Shown: positions 18,730-26,727, numbered from the stretch's first letter. The stretch: 35,653 bases of DNA from Ilumatobacter sp. (GCF_030065885.1 NZ_JASJCS010000066.1:1-35653); one strand, 5' to 3'. Numbers and translations: made by a program. The notes: a model not told the origin generated them from the sequence alone.

Positions 18730-20694
18730 TCAGCGGCTCAGGACCTTTCCGCCGAGGACCGCGATCCCGTTGCGATCCTCGAGCACCAGCGAGATCGGTC
18801 CGAAGAGTTCCATCGAGTAGATCCCGGATCGCGCGATCAGCTTCAGTCGGCCGTCGCCTTGCCACCAGACGAGGACGTCTCCCTCGTCGTCGAACACCGC
18901 ATCGACCGCAGCGCCGTCGAGCGTCGTGATCACAGCCCAACCGGGTCGCTGCATGAAGCGCTGGTCGGTCGAGAACGCCAGGTACCTCCCCGTGGCCGAG
19001 ATCGACACGTCGATGATGTCAGTTGAGACCTCGAAGCCTGATAGCAGAGAGCGAGTCGGCCAGTCCCAGGTCGTCACGAGCAACGGATCGCGTCGAGGGT
19101 GATCCTGGGGACTCATCACGAGAAGCGTCGAACCGTCTCGCGACAGAATCACTTCGATGGGCTCGAAGCCGGTGATGAACCTGATCCATTGCGCGTCGGT
19201 GGTTACACCCGTCCGGATGTTCGTGACGAAGTTCCCGTCGTAGCCGAGCACGGTTCCGTCGTCCAGTGCCCAGAGCCCGAGATGTGCGGGGTGAAACGAT
19301 TCGGTCGTACCGACGATGGACCACGAGCCATCCCACAGCGCTTCGACGAACACGGCGTCGTGGGTCGCCGGATCGTTCCTGGCCTGGTAGATCACTCCGG
19401 TGCAATCGGCGCTCATGGTGATCCGTGGATCGCTCACCGGGCGCAGCGGAAGTCCGAACGGCTCGGCGGTCCCCGCCTCGAAGTCGTGCAGTGTGTAGTT
19501 GCCACCGCCGAGTGAGATGAGCGCAAGGTCGCAGTTCGGTTGCCAGCCTTCGCGGGTGTCCCAGATGCGTTGGGGGTTGATGGCGACGTAGTGGGTGGTG
19601 TCGGTGGTGTAGCCGATGAGGTCGACGATGAGGTGGGTGGGGGTGAGGTGGTAGATGCAGAGCTCGCCGTCGGGTGAGAGGGCGGTGATGGTGCCGTTGG
19701 CCACGGGTTGGCCGGGGAGGTAGTTGAGGTTGGAGACCAGCGGCGGTTGGGGTTGGCACGGGTGGCTGGTGGCGAAGCCGGGTCCGGTCGCAGCGTCGGA
19801 GGTGAGGTTGTAGACAGCGGCGGTGGCGGTGTCGGGCACGTCGGGGAGGCCGGCGATGTCCAAGGTGACGGTGTTGCCGGCGGGCAGGATCGGGCCGAGG
19901 TCGCGGCTGTCGTAGATGCGTCGCGGGGTGGGGAGGGTGGTGACGCCGTCGGTGGCGTAGGCGGAGATGTCGACGACGATGTTGGCGGGGGCGAGGGTGA
20001 AGATGCACACGGTGCCGGTGGTGCCGACGCTGGTGATGACCAGGTTGGGGACGATCGCGCCGGGCAGGTAGTTGACCGAGCTGGTCTCGCCCGGCGTGGT
20101 GCCACAGGGTGCGACGCGCAAGAAGCCGGGTTGGTCACTCGCGATGGCGGTGACGTTGAGCATCGCCAGGTCGGCGGTGTCGGGGACCTCGTCGGGGGTG
20201 GTGATGTCGACTTCGATCGTGGTGCCCGCCGCGATCGGCGCGGGGTTCGGGATGCGGGTGTCGGTGAGGCGGGCGGCGTTGGTCAGCGGTGTGATCGCGG
20301 AGCCGGCAGGGACGTAGCCGACGACGTCGACGATCACGTCGCTGATGGCGGTGGTGTACACGCAGATCGTGCCCGCTGCGGAGATGCGTGACAGCACGAG
20401 GTTGGGGACGATGTCGTCGGTGAAGTAGTTGACGTTGGAGGTGTCGGGGACGTCTTCATCGCAGGGGAACACGGTGATGAAACCGTTCTCGGCCGGCGTC
20501 ACCGCGGTTACGTTGGCGGCCACCATCTCGGCATCGGCGGGGATGCCGTACTCACCCGCGACCTGCAACACCTCGATCAACACCGGCGGCAACGCACCAC
20601 CCGACGGCCCGGCACCCACCGGCGACGCCGCCACGACCATCGCCGACGACACGGCAACCACCAACGAGACCACACCACGAATCCGCCCGCTCAC
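18730..20694 (-). CDS. exported protein: three Cys-paired repeats plus propeller-like domain
   Basis: A 654-residue protein starting with a signal peptide (residues 1-28, ending VGAG) from GTG 20694. TACGGT (20703-20708) ends 8 bases upstream of that codon. Three repeats of about 117 residues follow. Each contains AxxNVTA or YNLTS, PC, S-x-(V/L)-NY, a later Cys, and VDxxGY or a variant. The cysteines pair at 78/111, 197/230 and 313/346, exactly 33 apart each time, so one disulfide per repeat is likely. Residues from about 385 on look like a beta-propeller (DDGTVLGYDG, SRDGSTLLVMS, SATGRYLAFSTD), with different codon use. Repeats of this kind occur in surface proteins of Acidimicrobiia and relatives. 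Function is unknown; a cell-surface binding role is inferred. Confidence 0.8.
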   Translation of the reverse strand: MSGRIRGVVSLVVAVSSAMVVAASPVGAGPSGGALPPVLIEVLQVAGEYGIPADAEMVAANVTAVTPAENGFITVFPCDEDVPDTSNVNYFTDDIVPNLVLSRISAAGTICVYTTAISDVIVDVVGYVPAGSAITPLTNAARLTDTRIPNPAPIAAGTTIEVDITTPDEVPDTADLAMLNVTAIASDQPGFLRVAPCGTTPGETSSVNYLPGAIVPNLVITSVGTTGTVCIFTLAPANIVVDISAYATDGVTTLPTPRRIYDSRDLGPILPAGNTVTLDIAGLPDVPDTATAAVYNLTSDAATGPGFATSHPCQPQPPLVSNLNYLPGQPVANGTITALSPDGELCIYHLTPTHLIVDLIGYTTDTTHYVAINPQRIWDTREGWQPNCDLALISLGGGNYTLHDFEAGTAEPFGLPLRPVSDPRITMSADCTGVIYQARNDPATHDAVFVEALWDGSWSIVGTTESFHPAHLGLWALDDGTVLGYDGNFVTNIRTGVTTDAQWIRFITGFEPIEVILSRDGSTLLVMSPQDHPRRDPLLVTTWDWPTRSLLSGFEVSTDIIDVSISATGRYLAFSTDQRFMQRPGWAVITTLDGAAVDAVFDDEGDVLVWWQGDGRLKLIARSGIYSMELFGPISLVLEDRNGIAVLGGKVLSR

Positions 20695-20786
20695 GACGAG
20701 TGACCGTAGCGGCCGCGCCGCCGACGCCGCGAGAACCGCGTGCCCGTGCGTGTCGAGGCGCACCCGATCGGGCAGAATCACCGGCT
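20695..20786. promoter_or_regulatory. divergent promoter region, surface-repeat protein / hydroxyacyl-CoA dehydrogenase
   Basis: Minus-strand TACGGT (20703-20708) ends 8 bases before GTG 20694. Plus-strand CAGAAT (20773-20778) ends 8 bases before ATG 20787. No clear operator dyad is visible between them. Confidence 0.45.
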
Positions 20787-21650
20787 ATGAGCACGATCGA
20801 ACGAGTCGGTGTGGTGGGCTGCGGCCTGATGGGGTCGGGAATCGCCGAGGTGTGCGCCCGCGCCGGGCTCGACGTCGTCGTGCGCGAGGTCGACGAGCAG
20901 GCCGCCGAAGCCGGCCGTGCCCGGGTCGTGAAGTCGCTCGACCGCGGCCTGAACGCCGGCAAGCTCACCGAGGCCGATCGTGACGCAGCGGTCGCACGGC
21001 TCGCGTTCACCACCGACCTCGCCGACCTCGCCGACCGCCAGCTCGTCGTCGAGGCCGTCGTCGAGAACGAGGACATGAAGGTCGACATCTTCCAGCAGCT
21101 CGACCGAGCGGTCACCGCCGACGATGCGATCCTGGCCAGCAACACGAGCTCGATCCCGATCATGAAGCTCGGCACCGCGACCGAGCGCCCCGAGCAGGTG
21201 ATCGGCATCCACTTCTTCAACCCGGTCCCCGTGCTGCGCCTCGTCGAGCTCGTGACGAGCCTGATGACCAGTGACGAGACCACCGAGCGGTCGAACGGCT
21301 TCGCGACCGACCTGCTCGACAAGCGGGTGATCCTGAGCCAGGACCGCGCCGGGTTCGTCGTCAACGCGCTGCTGATCCCGTACCTGCTGTCGGCGATCCG
21401 GATGATGGAGTCGGGCTTCGCGTCGGCCGACGACATCGACACCGGGATGATCGAGGGCTGCAGCCACCCCATGGGTCCACTCCAGCTGACCGACCTGATC
21501 GGCCTCGACACCACGCTCGCCGTCGCCGAGAGCCTCTACGAGGAGTTCAAGGAGCCGCTCTACGCACCGCCGCCGCTACTGTCGCGCATGGTCGACGCCG
21601 GCCTGCTTGGCCGCAAGGCCGGCCGCGGGTTCTACGACTACCACCGCTGA
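20787..21650 (+). CDS. hbd: 3-hydroxybutyryl-CoA / 3-hydroxyacyl-CoA dehydrogenase
   Basis: NAD(P)-dependent interconversion of 3-hydroxyacyl-CoA and acetoacyl-CoA, in fatty-acid or butanoate metabolism. The 287-residue protein is the stand-alone two-domain form. It has the Rossmann motif VGVVGCGLMGSGIAEV (GCGLMG at 11-16), ASNTSSIPI, then IGIHFFNPVPVLRLVELV containing the catalytic His. DRAGFVVNALLIPYL and HPMGPLQLTDLIGLD mark the C-terminal dimer domain, which ends KAGRGFYDY. The ATG at 20787 matches the start of the family. One base separates its stop from pafB, so the metabolic gene is co-transcribed with two regulators, without obvious functional logic. Confidence 0.92.
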   Translation: MSTIERVGVVGCGLMGSGIAEVCARAGLDVVVREVDEQAAEAGRARVVKSLDRGLNAGKLTEADRDAAVARLAFTTDLADLADRQLVVEAVVENEDMKVDIFQQLDRAVTADDAILASNTSSIPIMKLGTATERPEQVIGIHFFNPVPVLRLVELVTSLMTSDETTERSNGFATDLLDKRVILSQDRAGFVVNALLIPYLLSAIRMMESGFASADDIDTGMIEGCSHPMGPLQLTDLIGLDTTLAVAESLYEEFKEPLYAPPPLLSRMVDAGLLGRKAGRGFYDYHR

Positions 21651-21651
21651 G

Positions 21652-22584
21652 ATGGCCGACCGCGTCGAACGCCTGACGAACCTGCTGGCGTTGCTGCTCG
21701 AGACCGCCGAGCCGTTGAGCCTCGTCGAGATCGCCGGCGAGCTCGACCCGCAGTACCCGGACGCCCACGCCGCTCGCCGGGCTGCGTTCGAGCGGGACAA
21801 GGCCGCCCTGCGTGAGATCGGCGTCCCGATCGAGCAGGAGATCGTCACCGGCGGCGAGTACGCCGGTCAGACCCGCTACTGGATCGACCGTGGCCGCTAC
21901 GAGCTCGACGATCTCGAGCTCGACGCCGACGAGATGCGTGCGCTCCAGGTCGCGATGGCGGCGACCCGACCCGGTTCGGCGACGGGCCAGGAGGCGCTCT
22001 GGAAGCTCGGCGCCGGCCTCCTCGACCAGAGCGCAGCGGTCGCAGCGATCGTCCCCGACCTTGCCGCGCTGCCGATCCTGCGGAGCGCGGTCGCCGCTCG
22101 GACACCGGTGGCGTTCGAGTACCGGGCGCTGCGACGGACCGTCGATCCGTGGGGGTTGCTGCTGCGCGACGGCTTCTGGTACCTGATCGGCCACGATCAC
22201 GAGCGGGAAGCGCGGCGTACCTATCGCATCGACCGCATCGAGGGCGACGTCGAGACCGTCGACGGACCGCCGTTCGATCGACCCGCCGACTTCGACCCCC
22301 GCGACGCCTTCCCGGACGACCCGAAGCTGATCGGCGCTGACGTCGCACACGTCGACGCTCGGGTGCTGATTGGCGTGCGGCGGGCGGCGCTCGCCGAGCG
22401 CGAGCTCGGTTCGCAGCGGATCGTGGAGCGCCACGCCGACGGGTCGATCGAGTTCGACGTGCCCTGTTCGAACCGGCCGGCGTTCCGTTCGTGGGTGCTG
22501 GGCTACCTCGAGCACGCCGAGGTGCTCGCCCCCGACGACGTGCGCGCCGACATCGTCGCCTGGCTGGAGTCGGCCGTCTCGTGA
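21652..22584 (+). CDS. pafB: WYL-domain transcriptional regulator PafB
   Basis: A 310-residue protein with an N-terminal winged helix-turn-helix (about 5-60) and a WYL domain (about 140-215, FWYLIGHD with Trp-Tyr-Leu at 176-178, then RTYRIDRIEG). With its neighbour it matches PafB-PafC, which in mycobacteria form a heterodimeric activator of the RecA-independent DNA-damage response, sensing DNA through the WYL domains. The ATG lies one base after the preceding stop, and the 3' end overlaps pafC. In mycobacteria pafBC follow the proteasome ligase gene pafA, which is not here. Confidence 0.88.
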   Translation: MADRVERLTNLLALLLETAEPLSLVEIAGELDPQYPDAHAARRAAFERDKAALREIGVPIEQEIVTGGEYAGQTRYWIDRGRYELDDLELDADEMRALQVAMAATRPGSATGQEALWKLGAGLLDQSAAVAAIVPDLAALPILRSAVAARTPVAFEYRALRRTVDPWGLLLRDGFWYLIGHDHEREARRTYRIDRIEGDVETVDGPPFDRPADFDPRDAFPDDPKLIGADVAHVDARVLIGVRRAALAERELGSQRIVERHADGSIEFDVPCSNRPAFRSWVLGYLEHAEVLAPDDVRADIVAWLESAVS

Positions 22585-23531
22585 GCCGGCGAGGCCCGCG
22601 TCCGGCCGAGGAGCGATTGCGGCGGCTCCTCGTGATGCTGCCGTGGCTGATGGAACGCGGCGAGGTGCCCGTTGCCGAGGCGGCCGAGCGGTTCGCGCTC
22701 ACCGAGGCCGAGGTGGCGAAGGACCTCGAGTTGGTCGCGATGTGTGGCCTGCCGCCGTTCGTCGACGAGCTGATCGACGTGTTCATCGACGACGGCGTCA
22801 TCTGGGTCGGGGTGCCCCGCCTGTTCACCCGTCCGCTGCGCCTCAACTCCGTCGAGGCGTGGGAGCTGCTGGCGGCCGGGCGCGCGGCGATGGAGCTCCC
22901 CGGGGCGGACCGCGACGGACCGCTCGGCCGTGGCCTCGCCAAGCTGGCGGCTGCGTTGGGCGAGGACGACACGGCCGGTGTCCGCATCGATCTCGATCGA
23001 CCGGACCACGTCGAGTCGATCGTTGCGGCTGCGGACGCCGGGACGCGCGTGCGGATCGAGTACTGGAGCCCAGCGCGCGACGAGGTCGCCGAGCGGTCGA
23101 TCGTCCCCCGCCAGGTGTTCGCCGATCGAGGGCACTGGTACGTGAGCGCCGACGACGACCGATCGGGCGAGGTGCGGACCTTCCGGATCGACCGCATCGC
23201 GGCGTTCGAGGACACGGGCGAGGTCGTCGAGCCGACCGACGACCCGTTGCCGACGCCCGGCGCATGGTTCGCCGACGGCTCGGTGCCACGGGCTCGGCTC
23301 AGGCTGGCGCCCGACGCCCGTTGGGCGATCGAGCGCTATCCGGTCGACGAGGTCAGCGACCCCGACGAGGCGGGTTGGGTGACCGCCACGCTGCCGATGG
23401 CGAGCGAGCAGTGGCTGGCGCGGATGCTGGTACGGCTCGGTGCGGATGCCGAGGTGCTCGACCCGCCCGAGCTGGCCGAGCGGGCGCGAGCGACCGCCAC
23501 CGCGGTGCTGGCTCGCTACCGGCGCTCGTAG
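22581..23531 (+). CDS. pafC: WYL-domain transcriptional regulator PafC
   Basis: A 316-residue paralogue of the preceding gene, starting at a GTG that overlaps its TGA (GTGA). The N-terminal helix-turn-helix (RLRRLLVMLPWLMERGEVP, then VAEAAERFALTEAEVAKDLE) is followed by a WYL domain. There PRQVFADRGHWYVSADDD carries WYV in place of WYL, and RTFRIDRIAAFEDTG completes the motif. A C-terminal WCX-like extension ends in RATATAVLARYRRS. The obligatory pairing and coupled translation support a PafBC heterodimer. The last 16 bases overlap the convergent exonuclease gene. Confidence 0.87.
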   Translation: MSRRGPRPAEERLRRLLVMLPWLMERGEVPVAEAAERFALTEAEVAKDLELVAMCGLPPFVDELIDVFIDDGVIWVGVPRLFTRPLRLNSVEAWELLAAGRAAMELPGADRDGPLGRGLAKLAAALGEDDTAGVRIDLDRPDHVESIVAAADAGTRVRIEYWSPARDEVAERSIVPRQVFADRGHWYVSADDDRSGEVRTFRIDRIAAFEDTGEVVEPTDDPLPTPGAWFADGSVPRARLRLAPDARWAIERYPVDEVSDPDEAGWVTATLPMASEQWLARMLVRLGADAEVLDPPELAERARATATAVLARYRRS

Positions 23532-24118
23532 AGCGGTTCGAGGTCGGCGGCGGACTCGACGCCGTGGGCGGCGAGCAGGTGGGGGAGGATCTCGGCAGTC
23601 GCACGTGCGTCGTGGAGTGCGTCGTGGGGGCGGTCGTTGCTGACGCCGTATCGGTCGCACACGTCGGCGAGCCGGTGGGACAGCTCACGATCGGGGTCGA
23701 GGCCCCGTGACAGGCGGAGCGTGCACAGCCGGCGCGTGCCGCCGAGGTCGACGTGGGACCGGCGGGCCGCTTTGCTCAGGAAGGGCCAGTCGAACCGCAC
23801 GTTGTGGGCGGTGAAGACCGCGCCCTCGAGGCGCCTGGCGAGCTCGGTGAGCACCTCTCGCTGGGACGGCGCGTGCCGCAGGGTGGTTCGCGTGATGCCG
23901 TGGACGCGGCTCGGGCCGACCCGTTGCAGTGGCCAGCGGAGCTTGACGAGCGACGTCCACTCGTCGACCACGGTGCCGCCCTCGACGGTGACGACGGCGA
24001 TCTGGAGCACCTTGTGCCAGCGCGTCGACAGGCCCGATGTTTCGATGTCGACCACGGCGAACCGGGGGACCCCGCCGGTGCCCGCCGCTGTGTCGAGCGA
24101 GGCGTCTGAGGTCTGCAC
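23516..24118 (-). CDS. DEDDh-type 3'-5' exonuclease (DnaQ/RNase T fold)
   Basis: A 200-residue nuclease resembling the epsilon subunit of DNA polymerase III. Exo I is VVDIETSGLS with Asp24 and Glu26. Exo II is TAHNVRFDWPFL with Asp110. Exo III is HDALHDARATAEIL with His165 and Asp170, so all catalytic metal ligands are present. There is no polymerase-binding or GIY-YIG extension, so it may act alone in repair or RNA/DNA trimming. The start is GTG 24118, with TAACGT (24126-24131) ending 7 bases upstream. The C-terminus overlaps pafC by 16 bases in convergent orientation, which could give antisense interference with a DNA-damage regulator. Confidence 0.88.
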   Translation of the reverse strand: MQTSDASLDTAAGTGGVPRFAVVDIETSGLSTRWHKVLQIAVVTVEGGTVVDEWTSLVKLRWPLQRVGPSRVHGITRTTLRHAPSQREVLTELARRLEGAVFTAHNVRFDWPFLSKAARRSHVDLGGTRRLCTLRLSRGLDPDRELSHRLADVCDRYGVSNDRPHDALHDARATAEILPHLLAAHGVESAADLEPLYERR

Positions 24119-24181
24119 GCCCCGAACGTTAGACCGTGGGTGTGTCAGTGCTCCGGAGCCAGGAGCGGGCGAGGTCGCGCT

Positions 24182-24499
24182 TCAGCTCGCGGCGGCGCCG
24201 GCGTTGCGGGCGCGGATCCCGATCGGTGCCGACACGGTGAAGCCGAGCAGGTGCCGGTCCTCCTCGTTCTCGCCCGCCCAGAAGCCGTACTCGCGCCCGT
24301 TGCGGGCGAACTCACGGCAGGGGCCCGTGACCGGGCAGGCTGCGCAGAGCTTGGCCGCGCGAGCCTCGCGCCGCTCGCGTGCCTGCGGCCGCTCGGCCTT
24401 CGGAGCGAAGAACAGCTCGGTGCGTCCCTTGCACATGGCGTAGTCCTGCCAGTCGACGTGCCGGGGAACGTGGAACTCGAGGACTTCTGCTGCGGACAT
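24182..24499 (-). CDS. WhiB-family iron-sulfur transcriptional regulator
   Basis: A 105-residue Wbl protein. The four cluster-binding cysteines are Cys23, Cys52, Cys55 and Cys61 (MCKG, then CAACPVTGPC). The following beta-turn motif YGFWAGENEEDR (71-82) replaces the usual GVWGG, and the protein continues only briefly. Wbl proteins bind a 4Fe-4S cluster and the sigma factor region 4 to redirect transcription; they are confined to actinobacteria and their phages. The ATG at 24499 has a good ribosome binding site (AGGAG), so unlike most genes here it has a true leader. Which Wbl subgroup this is cannot be settled by eye. Confidence 0.93.
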   Translation of the reverse strand: MSAAEVLEFHVPRHVDWQDYAMCKGRTELFFAPKAERPQARERREARAAKLCAACPVTGPCREFARNGREYGFWAGENEEDRHLLGFTVSAPIGIRARNAGAAAS

Positions 24500-24529
24500 G
24501 CGTGTGCTCCTGTGTCGAGGGCTCGCTTA

Positions 24530-24558
24530 GTTTTAGCACTAAATCGCCATGGCCGCAA
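24530..24558 (-). promoter_or_regulatory. whiB promoter with AT-rich dyad
   Basis: On the minus strand TTGCGG (24553-24558) and TAAAAC (24530-24535) are separated by 17 bases, a plausible -35/-10 pair. The dyad TTTAG-CA-CTAAA (24532-24543, as read on the plus strand) overlaps the -10 and spacer. A second, overlapping pair TTAGT/ACTAA runs from 24527 to 24542. The AT-richness stands out in this GC-rich sequence and looks like an operator. Confidence 0.5.
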
Positions 24559-24612
24559 GAGGGGGCACCGAGGATCGGCCGGTGCCGATGGGGCCTCGGG
24601 GGGTCGGTCGCG

Positions 24613-26010
24613 TCAGAGCAGCTCGGCGGCGAGGCTCGCGACGTCGCTGCGCTCGCAGGCCGTCAGCGTGACATGGCCGAAGCACCGTTGATCGCCGAAG
24701 GCGTTGGTGAGCACGGCGAGCGCGTTGTTCGACTCACCCAGGTAGGGCGCGTCGATCTGGCTCGTGTCGCCGGTGAAGATGACCTTGGTGCCGTCGCCGA
24801 TCCGGGTGAGGATCGTGCGCAGCGTGGTCGGTTCGAGGTTCTGCGCCTCGTCGATCACCACGATCTGGCGTTGCAGCGACCGGCCTCGGAGGAACGTGAC
24901 CGACTCGAGCGACAGCTGGCCACGCGCGGTGAGCTCTTCGATCAGGTGCCGCGCGTCGTGGCTGCTGTTGCGGTCGGTGAGCGCGACGATCGCATCGTGG
25001 ATCGCCGACATCCACGGATCGAGCTTCTCCTCGAGACCGCCGGGCAGAAAGCCCACGTCGGCCCGCCCGACTGGCACCAGGGGCCGGTAGACCGCCACGC
25101 GTTCGTAGCGCTGCTGCTCGACGACCTGCTCGAGTGCGGCGGCGATCGCCAGGATCGTCTTGCCGGTGCCCGCCCGCCCGTCGAGCGCGACCACGGCGAT
25201 GTCGGGGTCGAGGAGCAGTTCGAGCGAGAAGCGCTGCTCCTTGTTGCGCGGCCGGAGACCCCAGGGCTCGGGTACCGCTTGGCTGAGGAGCACGAGCTCG
25301 GATGCGACCCGCCGGGTGAGCGCCGACTGGCTGCCGGATCGGAGCACGGCGAACTCGTTCTCGGCCATCGTGGCCGACTCGGGAATCGCGCCGGCATCGA
25401 CGGCGCCGGCTGCGTACAGGCAGTCGATCACCTCGTACGGCGCCTCGACCACTGACCAGCCGACGGGTTGCTGCGACCGGTTGGCCTTCGTCGGCTGGTG
25501 CTCGGCCGCGGTGACCCCGAGGTGGGCCGCCTTGATGCGGAGCGCTGCATCGTTCGACAGCATGACGGTCGGTCCCGACGTGGTCTGGCCGAGCGCGGCG
25601 CCGATGATCCGGTTGTCGGGCACGGCGACGTCGAGGCCGTGCTCGCGGAGGAGGTGCTTCTGGATGCCGTTGATCTCGATCTGCACCGTCCCCGTGCCGA
25701 CCGGCACCGGCTCGGCGAGCGAGCCGCCGTGCTCGATGCGCAACTCCTCGATCGAGCGCAACGCCGTTCGGGCGGCGCGCCCGACATCGTCGGGCCGGGT
25801 CTTGAGACTGTCGAGCTCTTCGACGACCGTGAGCGGGATGATCAGCGCGGCGTCGCCGAACGACGCCACGCAGTGCGGATCGGCGATCAACACCGACGTG
25901 TCGACGACGACGCGAGTCGTCGTGCCTGCCGCCGCCCGGGTCTCCTCCTCTCGATTCGGATCAGCGCCCTCGGTGTGGTGCGCTTGGTCGTTCGAAAGGA
26001 GATCGGTCAC
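24613..26010 (-). CDS. PIN domain-PhoH ATPase (PhoH2-like)
   Basis: A 465-residue fusion of an RNase and a helicase-type ATPase. An N-terminal PIN domain (about 33-165) begins VVVDTSVLIADP and continues with VVEELDSLKTR, PDNRIIGAAL and LSNDAALRIKA, supplying its acidic residues. The C-terminal PhoH domain has Walker A GRAGTGKT (278-285), YRPLVPVGRADVGFLPG and Walker B VVIDEAQN (384-391), then FTGDTSQID. Such PhoH2 proteins unwind and cleave RNA in vitro and resemble toxin-antitoxin modules. No small antitoxin gene is seen upstream. I prefer GTG 26010, which has GAGG five bases upstream; GTG 26016 is the alternative. It is divergent from the HIT gene. Confidence 0.9.
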   Translation of the reverse strand: MTDLLSNDQAHHTEGADPNREEETRAAAGTTTRVVVDTSVLIADPHCVASFGDAALIIPLTVVEELDSLKTRPDDVGRAARTALRSIEELRIEHGGSLAEPVPVGTGTVQIEINGIQKHLLREHGLDVAVPDNRIIGAALGQTTSGPTVMLSNDAALRIKAAHLGVTAAEHQPTKANRSQQPVGWSVVEAPYEVIDCLYAAGAVDAGAIPESATMAENEFAVLRSGSQSALTRRVASELVLLSQAVPEPWGLRPRNKEQRFSLELLLDPDIAVVALDGRAGTGKTILAIAAALEQVVEQQRYERVAVYRPLVPVGRADVGFLPGGLEEKLDPWMSAIHDAIVALTDRNSSHDARHLIEELTARGQLSLESVTFLRGRSLQRQIVVIDEAQNLEPTTLRTILTRIGDGTKVIFTGDTSQIDAPYLGESNNALAVLTNAFGDQRCFGHVTLTACERSDVASLAAELL

Positions 26011-26189
26011 GGTCACCTCTGACGGATGCTGTCGGCCGGTTCGGCCGGCGATGGTTCGGTGTTCCCAACAGGGGACTTGATAACCCACGTCGCCGAATCG
26101 ATGGTGGATGGTGCCCTCGACCTGGGGTGTCTCGCGGGCGCCGATGGCTGCCCGCCCACACCGGCGAGGGTCGATGCCGCGGGCGCGCC

Positions 26190-26195
26190 TATCGT
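26190..26195 (+). promoter_or_regulatory. -10 hexamer of the HIT-protein gene
   Basis: TATCGT ends 7 bases before GTG 26203, which favours that codon over the GTG at 26230. The rest of the 192-base gap to phoH holds no gene; near 26031-26052 it has a GC-rich direct and inverted repeat built on GGCCGG. Confidence 0.45.
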
Positions 26196-26202
26196 CGCTG
26201 GT

Positions 26203-26652
26203 GTGGGCGACGACGGTGTCCGGGCTGGGGTGGCCTGCGTGTTCTGCGCGATCGTCGCCGGCGAGGCCGATGCGCACGTCGTGTGGTCGGACGACGTCGC
26301 GGTCGGCTTCCTCGACGCTCGCCCACTCTTCCACGGCCACACGCTGGTGGTTCCTCGCCGCCATCTGGTGACGCTCGCCGACCTGGCGGAGGACGAGGTG
26401 GGTGCGTTCTTCGAACGCGTCCGGCGCATCGCGGCGGCGATGCCGGACGCGCTCGGCGCCCAGGGCACGTTCGTCGCCAACAACAACGTCGTGAGCCAGA
26501 GCGTCGCCCATCTGCACGTGCACGTCGTGCCGAGGACGAGAGGCGACGGACTGCGCGGCTTCTTCTGGCCGAGGACGAAGTACCAGACCGGCGAGGCCGA
26601 GGCAACGGCTGCACGACTCCGAGTTGCGTTCGCGCCGTTCAGCGTCGACTGA
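26203..26652 (+). CDS. HIT-family nucleotide hydrolase
   Basis: A 149-residue histidine-triad protein. Its N-terminus has ACVFCAIVAGE, the zinc-type CxxC seen in many bacterial Hint proteins. VWSDDVAVGFLDARPLFHGHTLVVPRRHL follows, and the catalytic triad is HLHVHVVPR (histidine-x-histidine-x-histidine). Family members hydrolyse adenosine phosphoramidates or dinucleoside polyphosphates. GTG 26203 is favoured by the upstream TATCGT; GTG 26230 would give the more usual short N-terminus. The frame opening at 26026 is not supported by homology. A GC-rich dyad follows the stop. Confidence 0.88.
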   Translation: MGDDGVRAGVACVFCAIVAGEADAHVVWSDDVAVGFLDARPLFHGHTLVVPRRHLVTLADLAEDEVGAFFERVRRIAAAMPDALGAQGTFVANNNVVSQSVAHLHVHVVPRTRGDGLRGFFWPRTKYQTGEAEATAARLRVAFAPFSVD

Positions 26653-26677
26653 CGGTGCTCTGACCCCCATGGCGCAA

Positions 26678-26693
26678 GGGCCGGAGCCGGCCC
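26678..26693 (+). terminator. possible terminator after the HIT gene
   Basis: GGGCCGG-AG-CCGGCCC is a 7-bp perfect dyad 25 bases after the stop, without a T-tract. It separates the HIT gene from the HU promoter region. Confidence 0.4.
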
Positions 26694-26695
26694 TG

Positions 26696-26727
26696 GTTGC
26701 AAGTGCAACGAGATTGATAGTTGCAAC
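26696..26727. repeat. GTTGCA repeats upstream of the HU gene
   Basis: GTTGCA-AG-TGCAAC (26696-26709) is a perfect dyad, and the palindrome GTTGCAAC (26720-26727) repeats the same half-site 10 bases later. The spacing and location about 95-125 bases before HU suggest a regulator-binding cluster. I could not place a convincing -35/-10 pair; TTGATA (26714) and TAGTTT (26732) are candidates with poor spacing. Confidence 0.45.

Noticed and set aside
19708..20391. Gly/Val-rich plus-strand frame of 227 codons
   Set aside because: It mirrors the repeat codons of the surface-protein gene on the other strand; the regularity is explained by those repeats.
26026..26202. N-terminal extension of the HIT protein
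   Set aside because: The frame is open from 26026, but homology starts near residue 70 of it, and a TATCGT hexamer points to the GTG at 26203.
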